From assembly GCF_001528665.1 (NCBI RefSeq), contig NZ_BBYJ01000009.1, positions 186,001 through 250,000 on the forward strand: a stretch of 64,000 nt of DNA, written 5' to 3'. Source of the stretch: Microtetraspora malaysiensis (GTDB lineage: Bacteria; Actinomycetota; Actinomycetes; Streptosporangiales; Streptosporangiaceae). A model generated the notes under the pieces. That model was not told the origin of the DNA and searched no databases. It worked only from the letters and a program-made list of their open reading frames with translations. The number at the start of each line of letters is the position of its first letter. The stretch's first letter is position 1. Positions 36,738 through 45,199 of the stretch are shown piece by piece. Position numbers and translations under genes: made by a program.

Positions 36738-37283
36738 GCGCCGGTCGCGCCCCCAGCGCGCAGGCTGTGTGGCCGGATGCCGACCTCACCGTTTCGCGCC
36801 GCGGTGCAGCCTGGCGGCAGCTGCGGATGAAGAAGCACAAGGCGTGCGAGGAGAGCCGACCCTTAGCCCCGGTCACCGCATTGTTCGAGCGGAGCACTGC
36901 CAACTAGGGAACTTCTCACGCAGACGCAATGCCTACGGCCAGGTCGCTTCGCCCGCCCGTCGGAGGCGGAAGTGAGCAGCCTGTGAACAGCGTGCCGCCC
37001 CTGGCAGTCGATGATCACTGATACCGCTCGGAGCAGGAACGACGTCGCTGGTCTTTACGGTAATTCGCCCAGACCAAGCCCTTTGTGTGGGTGCTCGCTC
37101 GCTGCGGGCCGCTTACTGTGAAAATTAGGTCAATAAGCCGTTTCGGCGTCCTCTTGGGAGACCGATTCGACACTCCGTCAGTTCGTAAGCGCCTGAAAAC
37201 AGGCCGCACCAGCCCCAACGGGTTCGGTGCCACATGAGATCCAGCCCCATGCATGGGGTGTGGATTGCCACGGAGTGATCCTC
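36738..37283. other. 546-bp intergenic region before the His-rich gene
   Basis: No supported gene. 37100-37140 is AT-rich (TGTGAAAATTAGGTCAATAA) and is the best place for a promoter of the next gene, but no clear -35/-10 pair or metal-regulator box could be assigned by eye. Confidence 0.4.
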
Positions 37284-37727
37284 ATGCTCAGACAAGTTTT
37301 CGCTACCGGCGCACTGGTGACTTCTGCCCTGGTTGCCCCGGCGACCATATCGACCCAGCCCGTGAGTGCCGTGGCGCCCTACACAGTCAGCGCCTCCACG
37401 TACATCACGAATACGGTTAGTGCCCCCTTTAAGGTCACTAACACCACCGCCCCGTGCTGGTGGGAGCACGGTTGCAAGTTCTGCAGGGGAGAGCCGGTCT
37501 TCTGCCGCCACCACCACAGGCACTTCTTCTTCCACAGGCACTTCCACCACAGGCATTTCTTCCACAGGCACTTCCGTCACGAGCATTTCTTCCACAGGCA
37601 CTTCCGCTTCCATGAGCACGGCTTCCATGAGCACGGCTTCCATGAGCACGGCTTCCACGGGGGTGGCTTCCACGGGCACGCCTTCCATGGGGGCGGCTTC
37701 CACGGGCACGGCGGCGGACGGCGGTGA
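37284..37727 (+). CDS. Secreted His/Phe-rich repeat protein, putative metal-binding
   Basis: 147 aa from ATG 37284, GGAG at 37272-37275. Sec signal peptide about residues 1-30 (TGALVTSALVAPATISTQPV). After a Thr/Ser-rich stretch comes a four-Cys segment (CWWEHGCKFCRGEPVFC, about residues 57-73). The remaining half is nearly all His, Phe, Arg, Glu and Gly: HFFHRHF-type units, then three FHEHG units and FHGGG/FHGH units, ending GGGRR. The density of His plus clustered Cys suggests extracellular binding of Zn, Ni or Cu; this is inference from composition. No family recognised. It is surrounded by mobile-element fragments. Confidence 0.75.
   Translation: MLRQVFATGALVTSALVAPATISTQPVSAVAPYTVSASTYITNTVSAPFKVTNTTAPCWWEHGCKFCRGEPVFCRHHHRHFFFHRHFHHRHFFHRHFRHEHFFHRHFRFHEHGFHEHGFHEHGFHGGGFHGHAFHGGGFHGHGGGRR
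37606..37650 (+). repeat. Three perfect 15-bp tandem repeats inside the His-rich gene
   Basis: GCTTCCATGAGCACG occurs three times without change, adding one FHEHG unit each. Longer degenerate CACTTC/CACAGG repeats precede it (about 37510-37605). The unit is a multiple of 3, so copy-number change would keep the frame. Confidence 0.9.
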
Positions 37728-37836
37728 ATCCTAGGCGGATCCCAAGGCGAACTGCTGGGCAGCACAGGACCGGCGAGTCCTGCCATCATCCCGCCGCCGG
37801 GGACCCTCGCGGGCGATGGCCCGAGAGGGCCCAGGT

Positions 37837-37941
37837 GTGACCAAGAAGATCAAGATCTCTCTGCCTGATGGTCTCGCCGTCGAAGCGCAAATGTCAGCCC
37901 GCTTCGGCATGGTCGCGGGACACCCGGAGGGCCTCACGTGA
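37837..37941 (+). pseudogene. Antitoxin-like N-terminal fragment (34 aa)
   Basis: GTG 37837: TKKIKISLPDGLAVEAQMSA and stop soon after. The opening resembles ribbon-helix-helix antitoxins (KKI-x-I-x-LPD). The remainder of an antitoxin and any toxin gene are absent, so it is probably a truncated relic. Confidence 0.35.
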
Positions 37942-38108
37942 CTCGTCGCTCGGGGCAGTGCGGGTCGCTTGATGAACGGCACGTGCTGCTCCGGCGCATG
38001 GCGGATCCGCTCGGCAAAGCGTGGCCGATGATCCGGAACGGGCCGCCTATCCACGGAAGCGTGGGGTCCGCTTCGGTCGGGCGAGTTGCTCGGCGCGGCC
38101 GGTACCGC

Positions 38109-39344
38109 TCAGGTCGTCGTTTCCGTGTCGGTGGGCGGTGGCTGGTAGGGGGCGGCCGTGGCTGGGGCGTTGTTGAGCGCTGTGTTGCGGCGGTGGAGCA
38201 CCGTGATGACGAGCACTGGCCCGATGGCGAGCAGGAGGGCGAGGGCGGCGTAACCGTAGGTGAGGCTCGTCATTGTGGCGATGGCGGCGACCAGGAGCGG
38301 GCCGCCCGCATCGCCAAGTTCGCGTCCCAGCTCGGCCGCGCCCATCGTCTGGCCGAGGCGTGCAGTGGGGGTGGAGGCTGCGAGGGCGGCGAACCCGAGG
38401 GGAGTGATCAGGCCGGTTCCGGCGCCGATCAGGGCGGCGCCGGACAGGAGGCCGGGCAGACCCGCCACCATGGGGCAGGCCAGGCCTGCGGCGGTGAGCA
38501 GCAGTCCTGCGATGATGCCACCGCGTGCGGTGATGCGTCCGTCGTCGAGAGCGCGTCCGGCTTTGGGCTGGACAAGGGCGGCGCAGGCGGCGAGCACTGA
38601 CACCGCGGCCCCGGTGGCGATCGTGCCAAGGCCGGCCGCGGCGCCGGTGACGGGCAGGAAGCCCACGCCGACCGACAGAGCAGCGGTCGCTGCGGCCAGC
38701 GCCGCGGTCGGGCCGAGGAAGGCCGGTTCAGCGAGGCGCCTTACCAGATCGAGCACCGTCTGCCGGTTCTTGGGTAGCGGGGGTACGGCCGGGACGGCGA
38801 GCGCGGCCCAGGCGGCGACCGCCATGCCGAGTACCGCCAGTACCGCGAACAGCAGTCGCATGCCTGCGGCCCATACCAGCACGCCTCCGAGCAGCGGGCC
38901 CAGGGTGTAGCCGATGGACTTGTAAAAGCCGTAGGAGCCGAAGGCGCGGCCGTGCTTGGCCGCCGGGTTGAGGCGCGCGACCAGGGCGGAGGCCGACGGG
39001 GAGAAGGCGGAGGCTGCGGCCCCCTGGCCCAGGCGGGCCGCCCAGAGCCAGCCGGGGCTGTCGGCGATGGCGTAGGCCACCGAGGCGGCAGCGAAGGCGA
39101 TGAGCCCGCCCACCAGGACCGGGCGGGCGCCGATGCGGTCGGCGAGCGTGCCGAACGCTGGCTTGAGCAGGACCTCGGCCCCGTCGTACAGGGCCAGCAG
39201 GCCGCCCAGCACCATCAGCGAGGTAACCGCGTCCTCGGAGAAACCGCCGAGGTTGGCGGCGATGCCGTGAGCGCCGAAAGCGGTGGTGAACCCGGCTGCG
39301 TACAGCGGCCACATCTGGCGGCGCGGCGCCGGGGGTGAGCTCAC
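38109..39344 (-). CDS. MFS transporter linked to ChrB domain protein
   Basis: 411 aa from GTG 39344, overlapping the stop of the ChrB-like gene (GTGA). Twelve hydrophobic segments are visible, with the MFS motif-A loop in LADRIGARPV (about residues 70-79) and GRAFGSYGFYKSIGYTLGPL in helix 5, a proton-antiporter type signature. The C-terminus is a short cytoplasmic Thr-rich tail. Pairing with a ChrB domain suggests export of an oxyanion or drug rather than sugar import; substrate unknown. Confidence 0.85.
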   Translation of the reverse strand: MSSPPAPRRQMWPLYAAGFTTAFGAHGIAANLGGFSEDAVTSLMVLGGLLALYDGAEVLLKPAFGTLADRIGARPVLVGGLIAFAAASVAYAIADSPGWLWAARLGQGAAASAFSPSASALVARLNPAAKHGRAFGSYGFYKSIGYTLGPLLGGVLVWAAGMRLLFAVLAVLGMAVAAWAALAVPAVPPLPKNRQTVLDLVRRLAEPAFLGPTAALAAATAALSVGVGFLPVTGAAAGLGTIATGAAVSVLAACAALVQPKAGRALDDGRITARGGIIAGLLLTAAGLACPMVAGLPGLLSGAALIGAGTGLITPLGFAALAASTPTARLGQTMGAAELGRELGDAGGPLLVAAIATMTSLTYGYAALALLLAIGPVLVITVLHRRNTALNNAPATAAPYQPPPTDTETTT

Positions 39345-39904
39345 AGGCCCTCCGGCGATGTCTGGTGGAGGGCGCGGAACACCTTCTCGGCATAGTCCTC
39401 GCAGGCCGCGGCGCACTGCTTGAGCCGCTCGGCGGCCTCGGCCGCCTCGGGTGCCCCGAACACGTCCCGGGCCGTCAGGTCCCGGTGCCAGCGCCGCAGC
39501 CGATCCAGGCTCTGCTCCTCTTCCTCGAGCTCGGCCATTGTGAACTTGGCGTGGCGGATCTCCTTGGCCAGTTCCTGGTCGAACTTGCCGCAGTCGGCCA
39601 GGAACTCGGCCCAATCTGCGGACCGTGCGGCGGTGAACAGTGCCTGCAGGCGGGTGGCGTCTTCCGGCCCGTGGCCGGATGCGCGCATGGTGATGGCCTG
39701 GCCTTTGGCCTGTTCGGTCAGCTCCAGCGCGCGTGCCAGGCCGTGCGCGAAGACGGGCACGTCCGGTACGGCCCATACGCCCTGGCCGAGCGGCAGCGCG
39801 CCGATCTTGCGCAGTTCCCGCCAGGCTGCCACTCGGTGCCGCGATGGCTGCGTGGGCAGTTTGATCACCAGGATCAACCAGCCAACCCCTGAATCCGCTG
39901 TCAC
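39341..39904 (-). CDS. ChrB N-terminal domain protein (chromate-resistance-type regulator)
   Basis: 187 aa from GTG 39904. Opens with WLILVIKLPTQPSRHRVAAW and LPLGQGVWAVPD (about residues 9-50), the ChrB N-terminal domain. The rest is helical and Glu-rich. ChrB senses chromate and regulates the efflux gene chrA; here the adjacent transporter is MFS-type instead. No RBS; TACATT ends 7 nt before the GTG, so probably leaderless. An 8-4-8 palindrome covers this promoter, consistent with autoregulation. Confidence 0.8.
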   Translation of the reverse strand: MTADSGVGWLILVIKLPTQPSRHRVAAWRELRKIGALPLGQGVWAVPDVPVFAHGLARALELTEQAKGQAITMRASGHGPEDATRLQALFTAARSADWAEFLADCGKFDQELAKEIRHAKFTMAELEEEEQSLDRLRRWHRDLTARDVFGAPEAAEAAERLKQCAAACEDYAEKVFRALHQTSPEGL

Positions 39905-39911
39905 ATCAAAT

Positions 39912-39931
39912 AATGTAACCCGAGTTACATT
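39912..39931. promoter_or_regulatory. Palindromic operator overlapping the chrB-like promoter
   Basis: AATGTAAC, CCGA, GTTACATT: a perfect 8-bp inverted repeat with 4-bp spacer, 8 bp upstream of the chrB-like start codon and overlapping the presumed -10 element (TACATT on the minus strand). Confidence 0.65.
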
Positions 39932-40011
39932 GCGCCGGTGAACAGGTAGGCGGGTAGATGCGACAAAGGTGACAGCGGAGGCGGGGACGCAACGAGCTCA
40001 ACCGCCCTTTG

Positions 40012-40395
40012 TCAGGCGGCGAGAACTCCAGTGCCGAGCAGTGCGAGGAGCAGCGCTCCGACGGTGATCCGGTAGATGACAAAGACGTTGAAGGAGCGCC
40101 TGGCGACGCACCTCAGCAGCCAGGCGATGGAGGCATAGGCGATGACGAAGGAGACGGCCGTGCCCACGATCGGCGGCATGGGACCGGCGCCGCCGGCCTC
40201 GGAGCCGAGGGCGTCCCTGAGCTCGTACAGGCCCGCGCCGGTCAGCGTGGGAATGCCGAGGAAGAAGGACAGGCGTGTCGCCGCCACCCGGTTCGGGTCC
40301 AGGACGAGCGCGGTGGACATCGTCGCGCCCGAACGGCGAGCGTGCTCGGCCGGCATCGCCACGCCCGGCGGCAGGCCGCGTTCGCCATGCCCCAA
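40012..40395 (-). pseudogene. 5'-truncated undecaprenyl-diphosphatase (uppP/bacA) remnant
   Basis: The 3' 115 codons match the C-terminal half of UppP: RRSGATMSTALVLDPNRVAA, SFFLGIPTLTGAGLYEL, VGTAVSFVIAYASIAWLL and FNVFVIYRITVGALLLALL. The N-terminal half with the first catalytic Glu motif is missing, and the sequence before RRSGAT departs from the usual PGVSRSGAT. It abuts efeB (stop 40438). The product would lack half the active site. Confidence 0.8.
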
Positions 40396-40437
40396 TCTCA
40401 GCGCCTGCCGGCGGCGGCCGCAACGCGTCTGACAGCT

Positions 40438-41688
40438 TTAGGTGAAGAGGGCGCGCCCCCAGTAGTCACCGGCGTCCGTCACGCCGGGCGGGCAGGCGAA
40501 CAGCCCGCTGGAGACGTGCTTGATGTACTCGTTCAGCGCGTCCTTGGCGGCCAGCTCCCGCTGGATCGGGACGAACTGCTTGTGCGGGTCCCGCTGGTAC
40601 GCCATGAAGAACAGCCCGGCGTCGAGACGGCCCAGGCCGTCGGAGCCGTCCACGTAGTTGTAGCCGCGCCGCAGCAGGTGGGCGCCGCCGTGGACGGAGG
40701 GGTGGGCCAGCCGCACGTGGGCGTTGTCGGCGATCACCGGCGCCCCGTCGGGGCCGTTCTTGGCGAGGTCGGGCTCGTCGAACTCCTTCGCGCCGGTCAG
40801 CGGGGCCCCCTCGCCCTTGTCGCGGCCGAAGATGACCTCCTGCTCCGACAGCGGCGCGCGGTCCCAGGTCTCGATGTGCATCCGGATCTTGCGCGTGACG
40901 AGGTAGCTGCCGGAGTCCATCCACGCCTGGCCGTCGCCCGCCGCCGCCCAGAGCTGCTCGCGCAGGAGCTGGGTGTCCTCCAGCTTGAGGTTGGCGGTGC
41001 CGTCCTTGAAGCCCATCAGGTTGCGCGGGGTCGCCTGGGCCCGCGAGGTCGAGGACGTACGGCCGAAGCCGAGCTGGGAGTAGCGCACCGACACCTTGCC
41101 GAACCCGATCCTGGCCAGGTTGCGGATCGCGTGCACCGCCACCTGCGGGTCGTGCGCGCACGCCTGCACGCAGATGTCGCCGCCGGAGATCTCCGGCACG
41201 AGGTCGTCGCCGCGGAACGCGGGCAGGCCGGCCAGGGCGGCCGGCTTCCGGTCGGTCAGGCCGAACCGCTTGTCGAACAGCGACGCGCCGAAGCCGATCG
41301 TCAGGGTCAGCCCGGAGGCGGGCAGCCCGAGGGCCTCGCCGGTGTCGTCCGGTGGCGCTTCACGGTCGCCGCCGACCGCGCCGAACGTCCCGGCCTCCTT
41401 GCCCTGCGTCATCCGCGCGGCGGCGGACGTCCAGTCCTGGAGCAGCTCGACCAGCTCGGCGCGCTTGTCCGTCGTCACGTCGAAGGCGACGAAGTGCAGC
41501 CGGTCCTGGGCCGGGGTGACGATCCCGGCCTGGTGGGCGCCGTAGAACGACACCGGCGCGGACGTCGTCGCCGCGTACGCGGGCGTGGGCGAGTCGGTGA
41601 CCAGGGCGCGGCTCGCGACCGCGCCCGCGCCGACGGCGGCGACGCCCGCCGCGCCGAGCCCGAAGAGCCTCCTGCGGCTGATGCTCAT
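40438..41688 (-). CDS. efeB: EfeB deferrochelatase/Dyp-type peroxidase, Tat-exported
   Basis: 416 aa. Twin-arginine signal SRRRLFGLGAAG at residues 4-15 and a hydrophobic stretch to about 32. Dyp signatures: GFKDGTAN (about residues 225-232, the GxxDG motif) and the proximal heme His in IETWDRAP-SVHGGAHLLRRGYN region (His near 322). In EfeUOB systems EfeB oxidises ferrous iron or takes iron from heme outside the membrane. Last gene of the efeU-efeO-efeB operon, 31 bp after efeO. Confidence 0.95.
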   Translation of the reverse strand: MSISRRRLFGLGAAGVAAVGAGAVASRALVTDSPTPAYAATTSAPVSFYGAHQAGIVTPAQDRLHFVAFDVTTDKRAELVELLQDWTSAAARMTQGKEAGTFGAVGGDREAPPDDTGEALGLPASGLTLTIGFGASLFDKRFGLTDRKPAALAGLPAFRGDDLVPEISGGDICVQACAHDPQVAVHAIRNLARIGFGKVSVRYSQLGFGRTSSTSRAQATPRNLMGFKDGTANLKLEDTQLLREQLWAAAGDGQAWMDSGSYLVTRKIRMHIETWDRAPLSEQEVIFGRDKGEGAPLTGAKEFDEPDLAKNGPDGAPVIADNAHVRLAHPSVHGGAHLLRRGYNYVDGSDGLGRLDAGLFFMAYQRDPHKQFVPIQRELAAKDALNEYIKHVSSGLFACPPGVTDAGDYWGRALFT

Positions 41689-41719
41689 TACCTGCTCCGT
41701 CCCGGTACGGCCGCCGCGG

Positions 41720-42850
41720 TCACTTGCTCACCGTGGAGGCGATCCGGCTGATCGGCTCGGAGAGCGCGTTGATCACGTCGGACAGCTTCTTCAGGTCGTC
41801 CTTGGACAGGTCGGTGTGCAGCTTCCAGCCGTCGCCGGAGCGGTGCGCCTCCAGGGCGGCCTCGGCTGCGGCGAACTTCTCGTCGAGGGTCTTCACCAGC
41901 GCGGGGTCGCGCTCCTCCAGCACCGGGCGCAGCGCCTGCACCGCGGCCTTGGACCCCTCGAGGTTGGCGTCGAAGTCCCACAGGTCGGTGTGCGCGTAGC
42001 GGTTCTCCTCGCCGGTGATCTTGCCGGTGGCGACCTCGTCGAGCAGGCCCTTGGCGCCGTTGCCGAGCAGGAGCGGAGAGATCGTCGCCTCGTTGGCCTT
42101 CTCGACGATGGTCTTGATGTCGGCCATCAGCTTGTCGGCGATCGGGCCGTCCTTGCTGACGTCCTTCTTCACCCACAGGTCCTTCTCGAGGCGGTGGAAG
42201 CCGGTCCACTCCTCGCCCTTCTCGACGTCGTTCTCGCGGGCGTCGATCGCCGGGTCGAGGTCGCCGAAGATCTCGGCCACCGGCTCGATGCGCTCCCAGT
42301 ACGTACGCGCGACGGGGTAGAGCTGCTTCGCCTTGTCGATGTCGCCGGCCTTGACGGCGTCCACGAACTCCTGGGTCTTGGCGAGCAGCGTCTCGCTCTG
42401 GGTCTTGATGTAGCGCTTGTAGCTGGCGGTGGCCTCGGAGAGCTTGGCGTCGTCGCTCAGCGGCTTGTGGTCGCCGGTCACCTTGAGCGGGTTCCTGATG
42501 CCCTTGCCCACCATGCCCGGCTTGCACGCCGCCTCGTACGTGCCGGCGGGCAGCTCGACCATGACCTCGCGGGTGAGGCCGGGCACGATGTTCTCCACCT
42601 CGCCCATCACGCGGTCGCCGCCCGCGTAGATGTAGAACTCGGTCACCTTGCTGCCGTTGTTGGTGATCGAGAAGGTCGAGGTGCCCGCGGGCAACTCCGT
42701 CGCGCCGACCTTGCACTCGGTGTCGCTGGCCGCCACGGTGATCTTCCCCGGCGTGCCGGCGCTGCCGGAGGCGGTCGTGTCGGCCGTGCCGGAGCAGGCG
42801 GCGGCGAGCAGGCCGAGGACGGCCACGGCGACGGCGGCGGGGGTGCGCAT
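41720..42850 (-). CDS. efeO: EfeO, iron-binding cupredoxin/M75 lipoprotein-like
   Basis: 376 aa from ATG 42850. Signal sequence with LLAAACSG, a plausible but non-ideal lipobox. An N-terminal cupredoxin-like domain (about residues 30-128, KVGATELPAGTSTFSITNNG, EAACKPGM) is followed by the M75 helical domain (about 130-376) with the HxxE metal motif in GFHRLEKDLW (about residue 218). It is thought to bind ferric/ferrous iron and pass it to EfeU. Middle gene of the operon, 61 bp after efeU. Confidence 0.95.
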   Translation of the reverse strand: MRTPAAVAVAVLGLLAAACSGTADTTASGSAGTPGKITVAASDTECKVGATELPAGTSTFSITNNGSKVTEFYIYAGGDRVMGEVENIVPGLTREVMVELPAGTYEAACKPGMVGKGIRNPLKVTGDHKPLSDDAKLSEATASYKRYIKTQSETLLAKTQEFVDAVKAGDIDKAKQLYPVARTYWERIEPVAEIFGDLDPAIDARENDVEKGEEWTGFHRLEKDLWVKKDVSKDGPIADKLMADIKTIVEKANEATISPLLLGNGAKGLLDEVATGKITGEENRYAHTDLWDFDANLEGSKAAVQALRPVLEERDPALVKTLDEKFAAAEAALEAHRSGDGWKLHTDLSKDDLKKLSDVINALSEPISRIASTVSK

Positions 42851-42911
42851 GCGGAGGACTCCAGTTCTGGGAAAGCTTGAGGGGGACGTCGGGGAGGCGG
42901 GGAGCCCGCGC

Positions 42912-43772
42912 TCAGGAGGCGGGCACGGTCGGCGCGTCACCAGCCGGTGCGGCAGGGCCACGCGTCGCCTTCGGACGGCCCGACGGCCGCAGGAAGAGGA
43001 TGAGGACCGGAATGGCGTAGGCCACCCACGCCAGGGTCTCCACCACGGTGGGCTGGGCCGTGATGTTGAACATGCCGCTCAGCAGCGCGGAGTACCAGGC
43101 GCCCGGGTCGAGCACGCCGCTGATGTCGAAGGCGTAGGTGCTCAGGCCGGGGACGATGCCCGCCTCCTGGAGGTCGTGCACGCCGTACTTGAAGATGCCC
43201 GCGGCGACCAGGATCAGCAGCAGGCCGGTCCAGGTGAAGAACGTGGTGAGGTTGATCCGCAGTGCGCTCTTGTAGAGGCCCCAGCCCAGCGCCACGGAGG
43301 TGAGCAGCCCGAGGGAGATGCCGACCAGCGGGCTCGCGGTGGCCGAGGCGCCCTGCGCGGCGGCGAACCACAGGAGGGCCGTCTCCAGCCCCTCCCTGGC
43401 CACCGCGAGGAACGCCATGACGACGACCGCGGTGGCGCCCAGCTCCAGCGCGTGGCCGAGCTTCTCGCGCAGCTCGCCGGACATCCGCCGCGCCGCCGTG
43501 CGCATCCAGAAGATCATGAACGTCACGAACACGGTCGCGGCGAGCGAGGTGATGGCGTCGAACAGCTCCTGCTGCGTCTGGTTCAGGTGCGCAGCGGTGA
43601 ACGTGAGGAGCGCGCCGAACCCGACCGAGAGGAGGACGGCGCCGGCAACGCCCGCCCACACGAGCGGGAGACGGTCGCGGCGGTCGCTCTTCACGAGGAA
43701 GGCGACGAGGATGGAGACCACGAGGGTGGCTTCCAGGCCCTCTCTGAGGCCGATGAGGTAGCTCGCGAACAC
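42912..43772 (-). CDS. efeU: EfeU/FTR1 iron permease
   Basis: 286 aa from GTG 43772 with AGGAG about 10 nt upstream. Two REGLE iron-binding motifs, LREGLEATL (residues 9-17) and AREGLETAL (about 125-133), sit within membrane helices 1 and 4, as in FTR1/EfeU. Seven membrane segments are visible. It imports iron through the cytoplasmic membrane together with EfeO and EfeB. An IdeR/DmdR-like iron box lies 39-57 bp upstream. Confidence 0.95.
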   Translation of the reverse strand: MFASYLIGLREGLEATLVVSILVAFLVKSDRRDRLPLVWAGVAGAVLLSVGFGALLTFTAAHLNQTQQELFDAITSLAATVFVTFMIFWMRTAARRMSGELREKLGHALELGATAVVVMAFLAVAREGLETALLWFAAAQGASATASPLVGISLGLLTSVALGWGLYKSALRINLTTFFTWTGLLLILVAAGIFKYGVHDLQEAGIVPGLSTYAFDISGVLDPGAWYSALLSGMFNITAQPTVVETLAWVAYAIPVLILFLRPSGRPKATRGPAAPAGDAPTVPAS

Positions 43773-43810
43773 TGTGCCGCTCCTGCGAGATCGAGTAAGG
43801 CGACCCTTAT

Positions 43811-43829
43811 TTAGGCCAGCGTTACCTTA
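43811..43829 (-). promoter_or_regulatory. Iron box (DmdR/IdeR type) upstream of efeUOB
   Basis: Minus strand reads TAAGGTAACGCTGGCCTAA, 14 of 19 positions identical to the IdeR/DmdR consensus TTAGGTTAGGCTAACCTAA, with both outer half-sites good. Placement before efeU predicts repression by iron-loaded DmdR. The regulator gene is not in the window. Confidence 0.7.
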
Positions 43830-43978
43830 CCCGTCCGCCGGCTACCTCAGCCAGAGGGGTAGCTGAATGTCGCTTCAGTGACGTTCGCCACTTTCCACCT
43901 CAAGCCGGGCACGCCGAGCGGCGGCGAGGCGAACGTCCACAGGGGCGGACCTCCGTGGGGGCGGCCCGCCGAAGCCGT

Positions 43979-45157
43979 TCACCAGGCCTTGAGCGCGCGG
44001 TGGACCGCCTCGAGGAGGGTGGCGGCCCTCCGGTCCGGCACGCCTTCCTGGATGCGGTTCATGACATAGCCGAAGGCGAGGCCGTTCGCCGGGTCGGCGA
44101 AGCCGAGCGACCCGCCGTAGCCGGGAAACCCGAAGGCGGTCGGGCTGTACCAGAACGCGTCGGGGGTCGGCAGACCGAAGCCGGTGCCGATCCGGACGGG
44201 CACCCGCAGGACGCGGTCGATTCCACTGACCTGTTCCGCGGTCGCCGCGGCCAGGGTCTCGGGCGTGAGAACGCGATGCCCGTTGACCTCGCCGATGAGC
44301 GCGGCGTAGAAGCCGGCCAGCGCGCGGGCCGTGCAGATGCCGTTGGTCGCCGGCATCTCGGCGGACTGCTCGCCGGGGTCGTCGTGGTTGAGCGGCGGCG
44401 TGACGACGCCCATCGAGCGTCTGGTCAGCGACGTGGGATCGGCGTAGGCCCGCATCACCTCGCGTGCGGGTTCGGGAAGGGCGTCCAGGTCGATCCGGGA
44501 GAGTGCGTCCAGGTCGATCGGGTCGGCGACGATCCGGCTGACGCGATGGTGCTCGGTTTTCGGCAGCCCGATCCACAGGTCCAGGCCGAGCGGCGTGGCG
44601 ATCTCGGCGGCGAGGAATGTGCCGATACTGCGGCCGGTCACCCGGCGGACGACCTCCCCGACCAGCCAGCCGTACGTGTGCGCGTGGTAGCCGTGGTCCG
44701 TGCCCGGCTCCCAGAAGGGGCGCTGGGCGGCCAGCGCGGTCACCATGGGATGCCAGGCGATCGCCTCCGCCGGGGTGATCGGGTGGTCGAGCGCGGGCAG
44801 TCCGGCCTGGTGGGTGAGCAGCCAGCGGACCGGGACGTGCTCCTTCCCGTTCGCGGCGAACTCCGGCCAGTACTCGGCGACTGGCGCGTCGAGGTCCAGC
44901 TCGCCCCGCTGGGCCAGCAGGTGCGCGCAGGCGGCGGTGACGCCCTTGGTGGTGGAGAACACGACCTGCAGGGTGTCGCGCTCCCAGGGGTGGCCGGTTT
45001 CGGGGTCGGCGACTCCTCCCCACAGGTCGACGACCTTTGTGCCGTGCAGGTAGACGGCGACCGCCGCGCCCACTTCCTGGTCTCCGGCCAGATTGGCCGC
45101 GAACGCGTCACGCACTCCTTCGAATCCCGGTGCGGTGTTTCCGCCGATTTCGGGCAT
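43979..45157 (-). CDS. Serine hydrolase, class C beta-lactamase/esterase (EstB-like) family
   Basis: 392 aa from ATG 45157, with GGAAGG about 9 nt upstream. The SxxK nucleophile motif is STTK (about residues 67-70, VVFSTTKGVTAACAH). The Tyr of the second motif is in YHAHTYGWLVGE (about 160). Near the C-terminus comes the conserved FGFPGYGGSLGFADP, in the place of the KTG/HTG box. No signal peptide, as in EstB-type esterases, so ester hydrolysis in the cytoplasm is more likely than antibiotic resistance. Monocistronic; lies 22 bp before the HTH gene's stop. Confidence 0.88.
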   Translation of the reverse strand: MPEIGGNTAPGFEGVRDAFAANLAGDQEVGAAVAVYLHGTKVVDLWGGVADPETGHPWERDTLQVVFSTTKGVTAACAHLLAQRGELDLDAPVAEYWPEFAANGKEHVPVRWLLTHQAGLPALDHPITPAEAIAWHPMVTALAAQRPFWEPGTDHGYHAHTYGWLVGEVVRRVTGRSIGTFLAAEIATPLGLDLWIGLPKTEHHRVSRIVADPIDLDALSRIDLDALPEPAREVMRAYADPTSLTRRSMGVVTPPLNHDDPGEQSAEMPATNGICTARALAGFYAALIGEVNGHRVLTPETLAAATAEQVSGIDRVLRVPVRIGTGFGLPTPDAFWYSPTAFGFPGYGGSLGFADPANGLAFGYVMNRIQEGVPDRRAATLLEAVHRALKAW

Positions 45158-45199
45158 GCGGCATCGCCTTCCGTGCATGGGGTGTGTCGCCGGAAAGTG

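Noticed and set aside
37510-37700. CRISPR or minisatellite array
   Set aside because: The tandem repeats are in frame inside a gene with signal peptide, so they are coding repeats.
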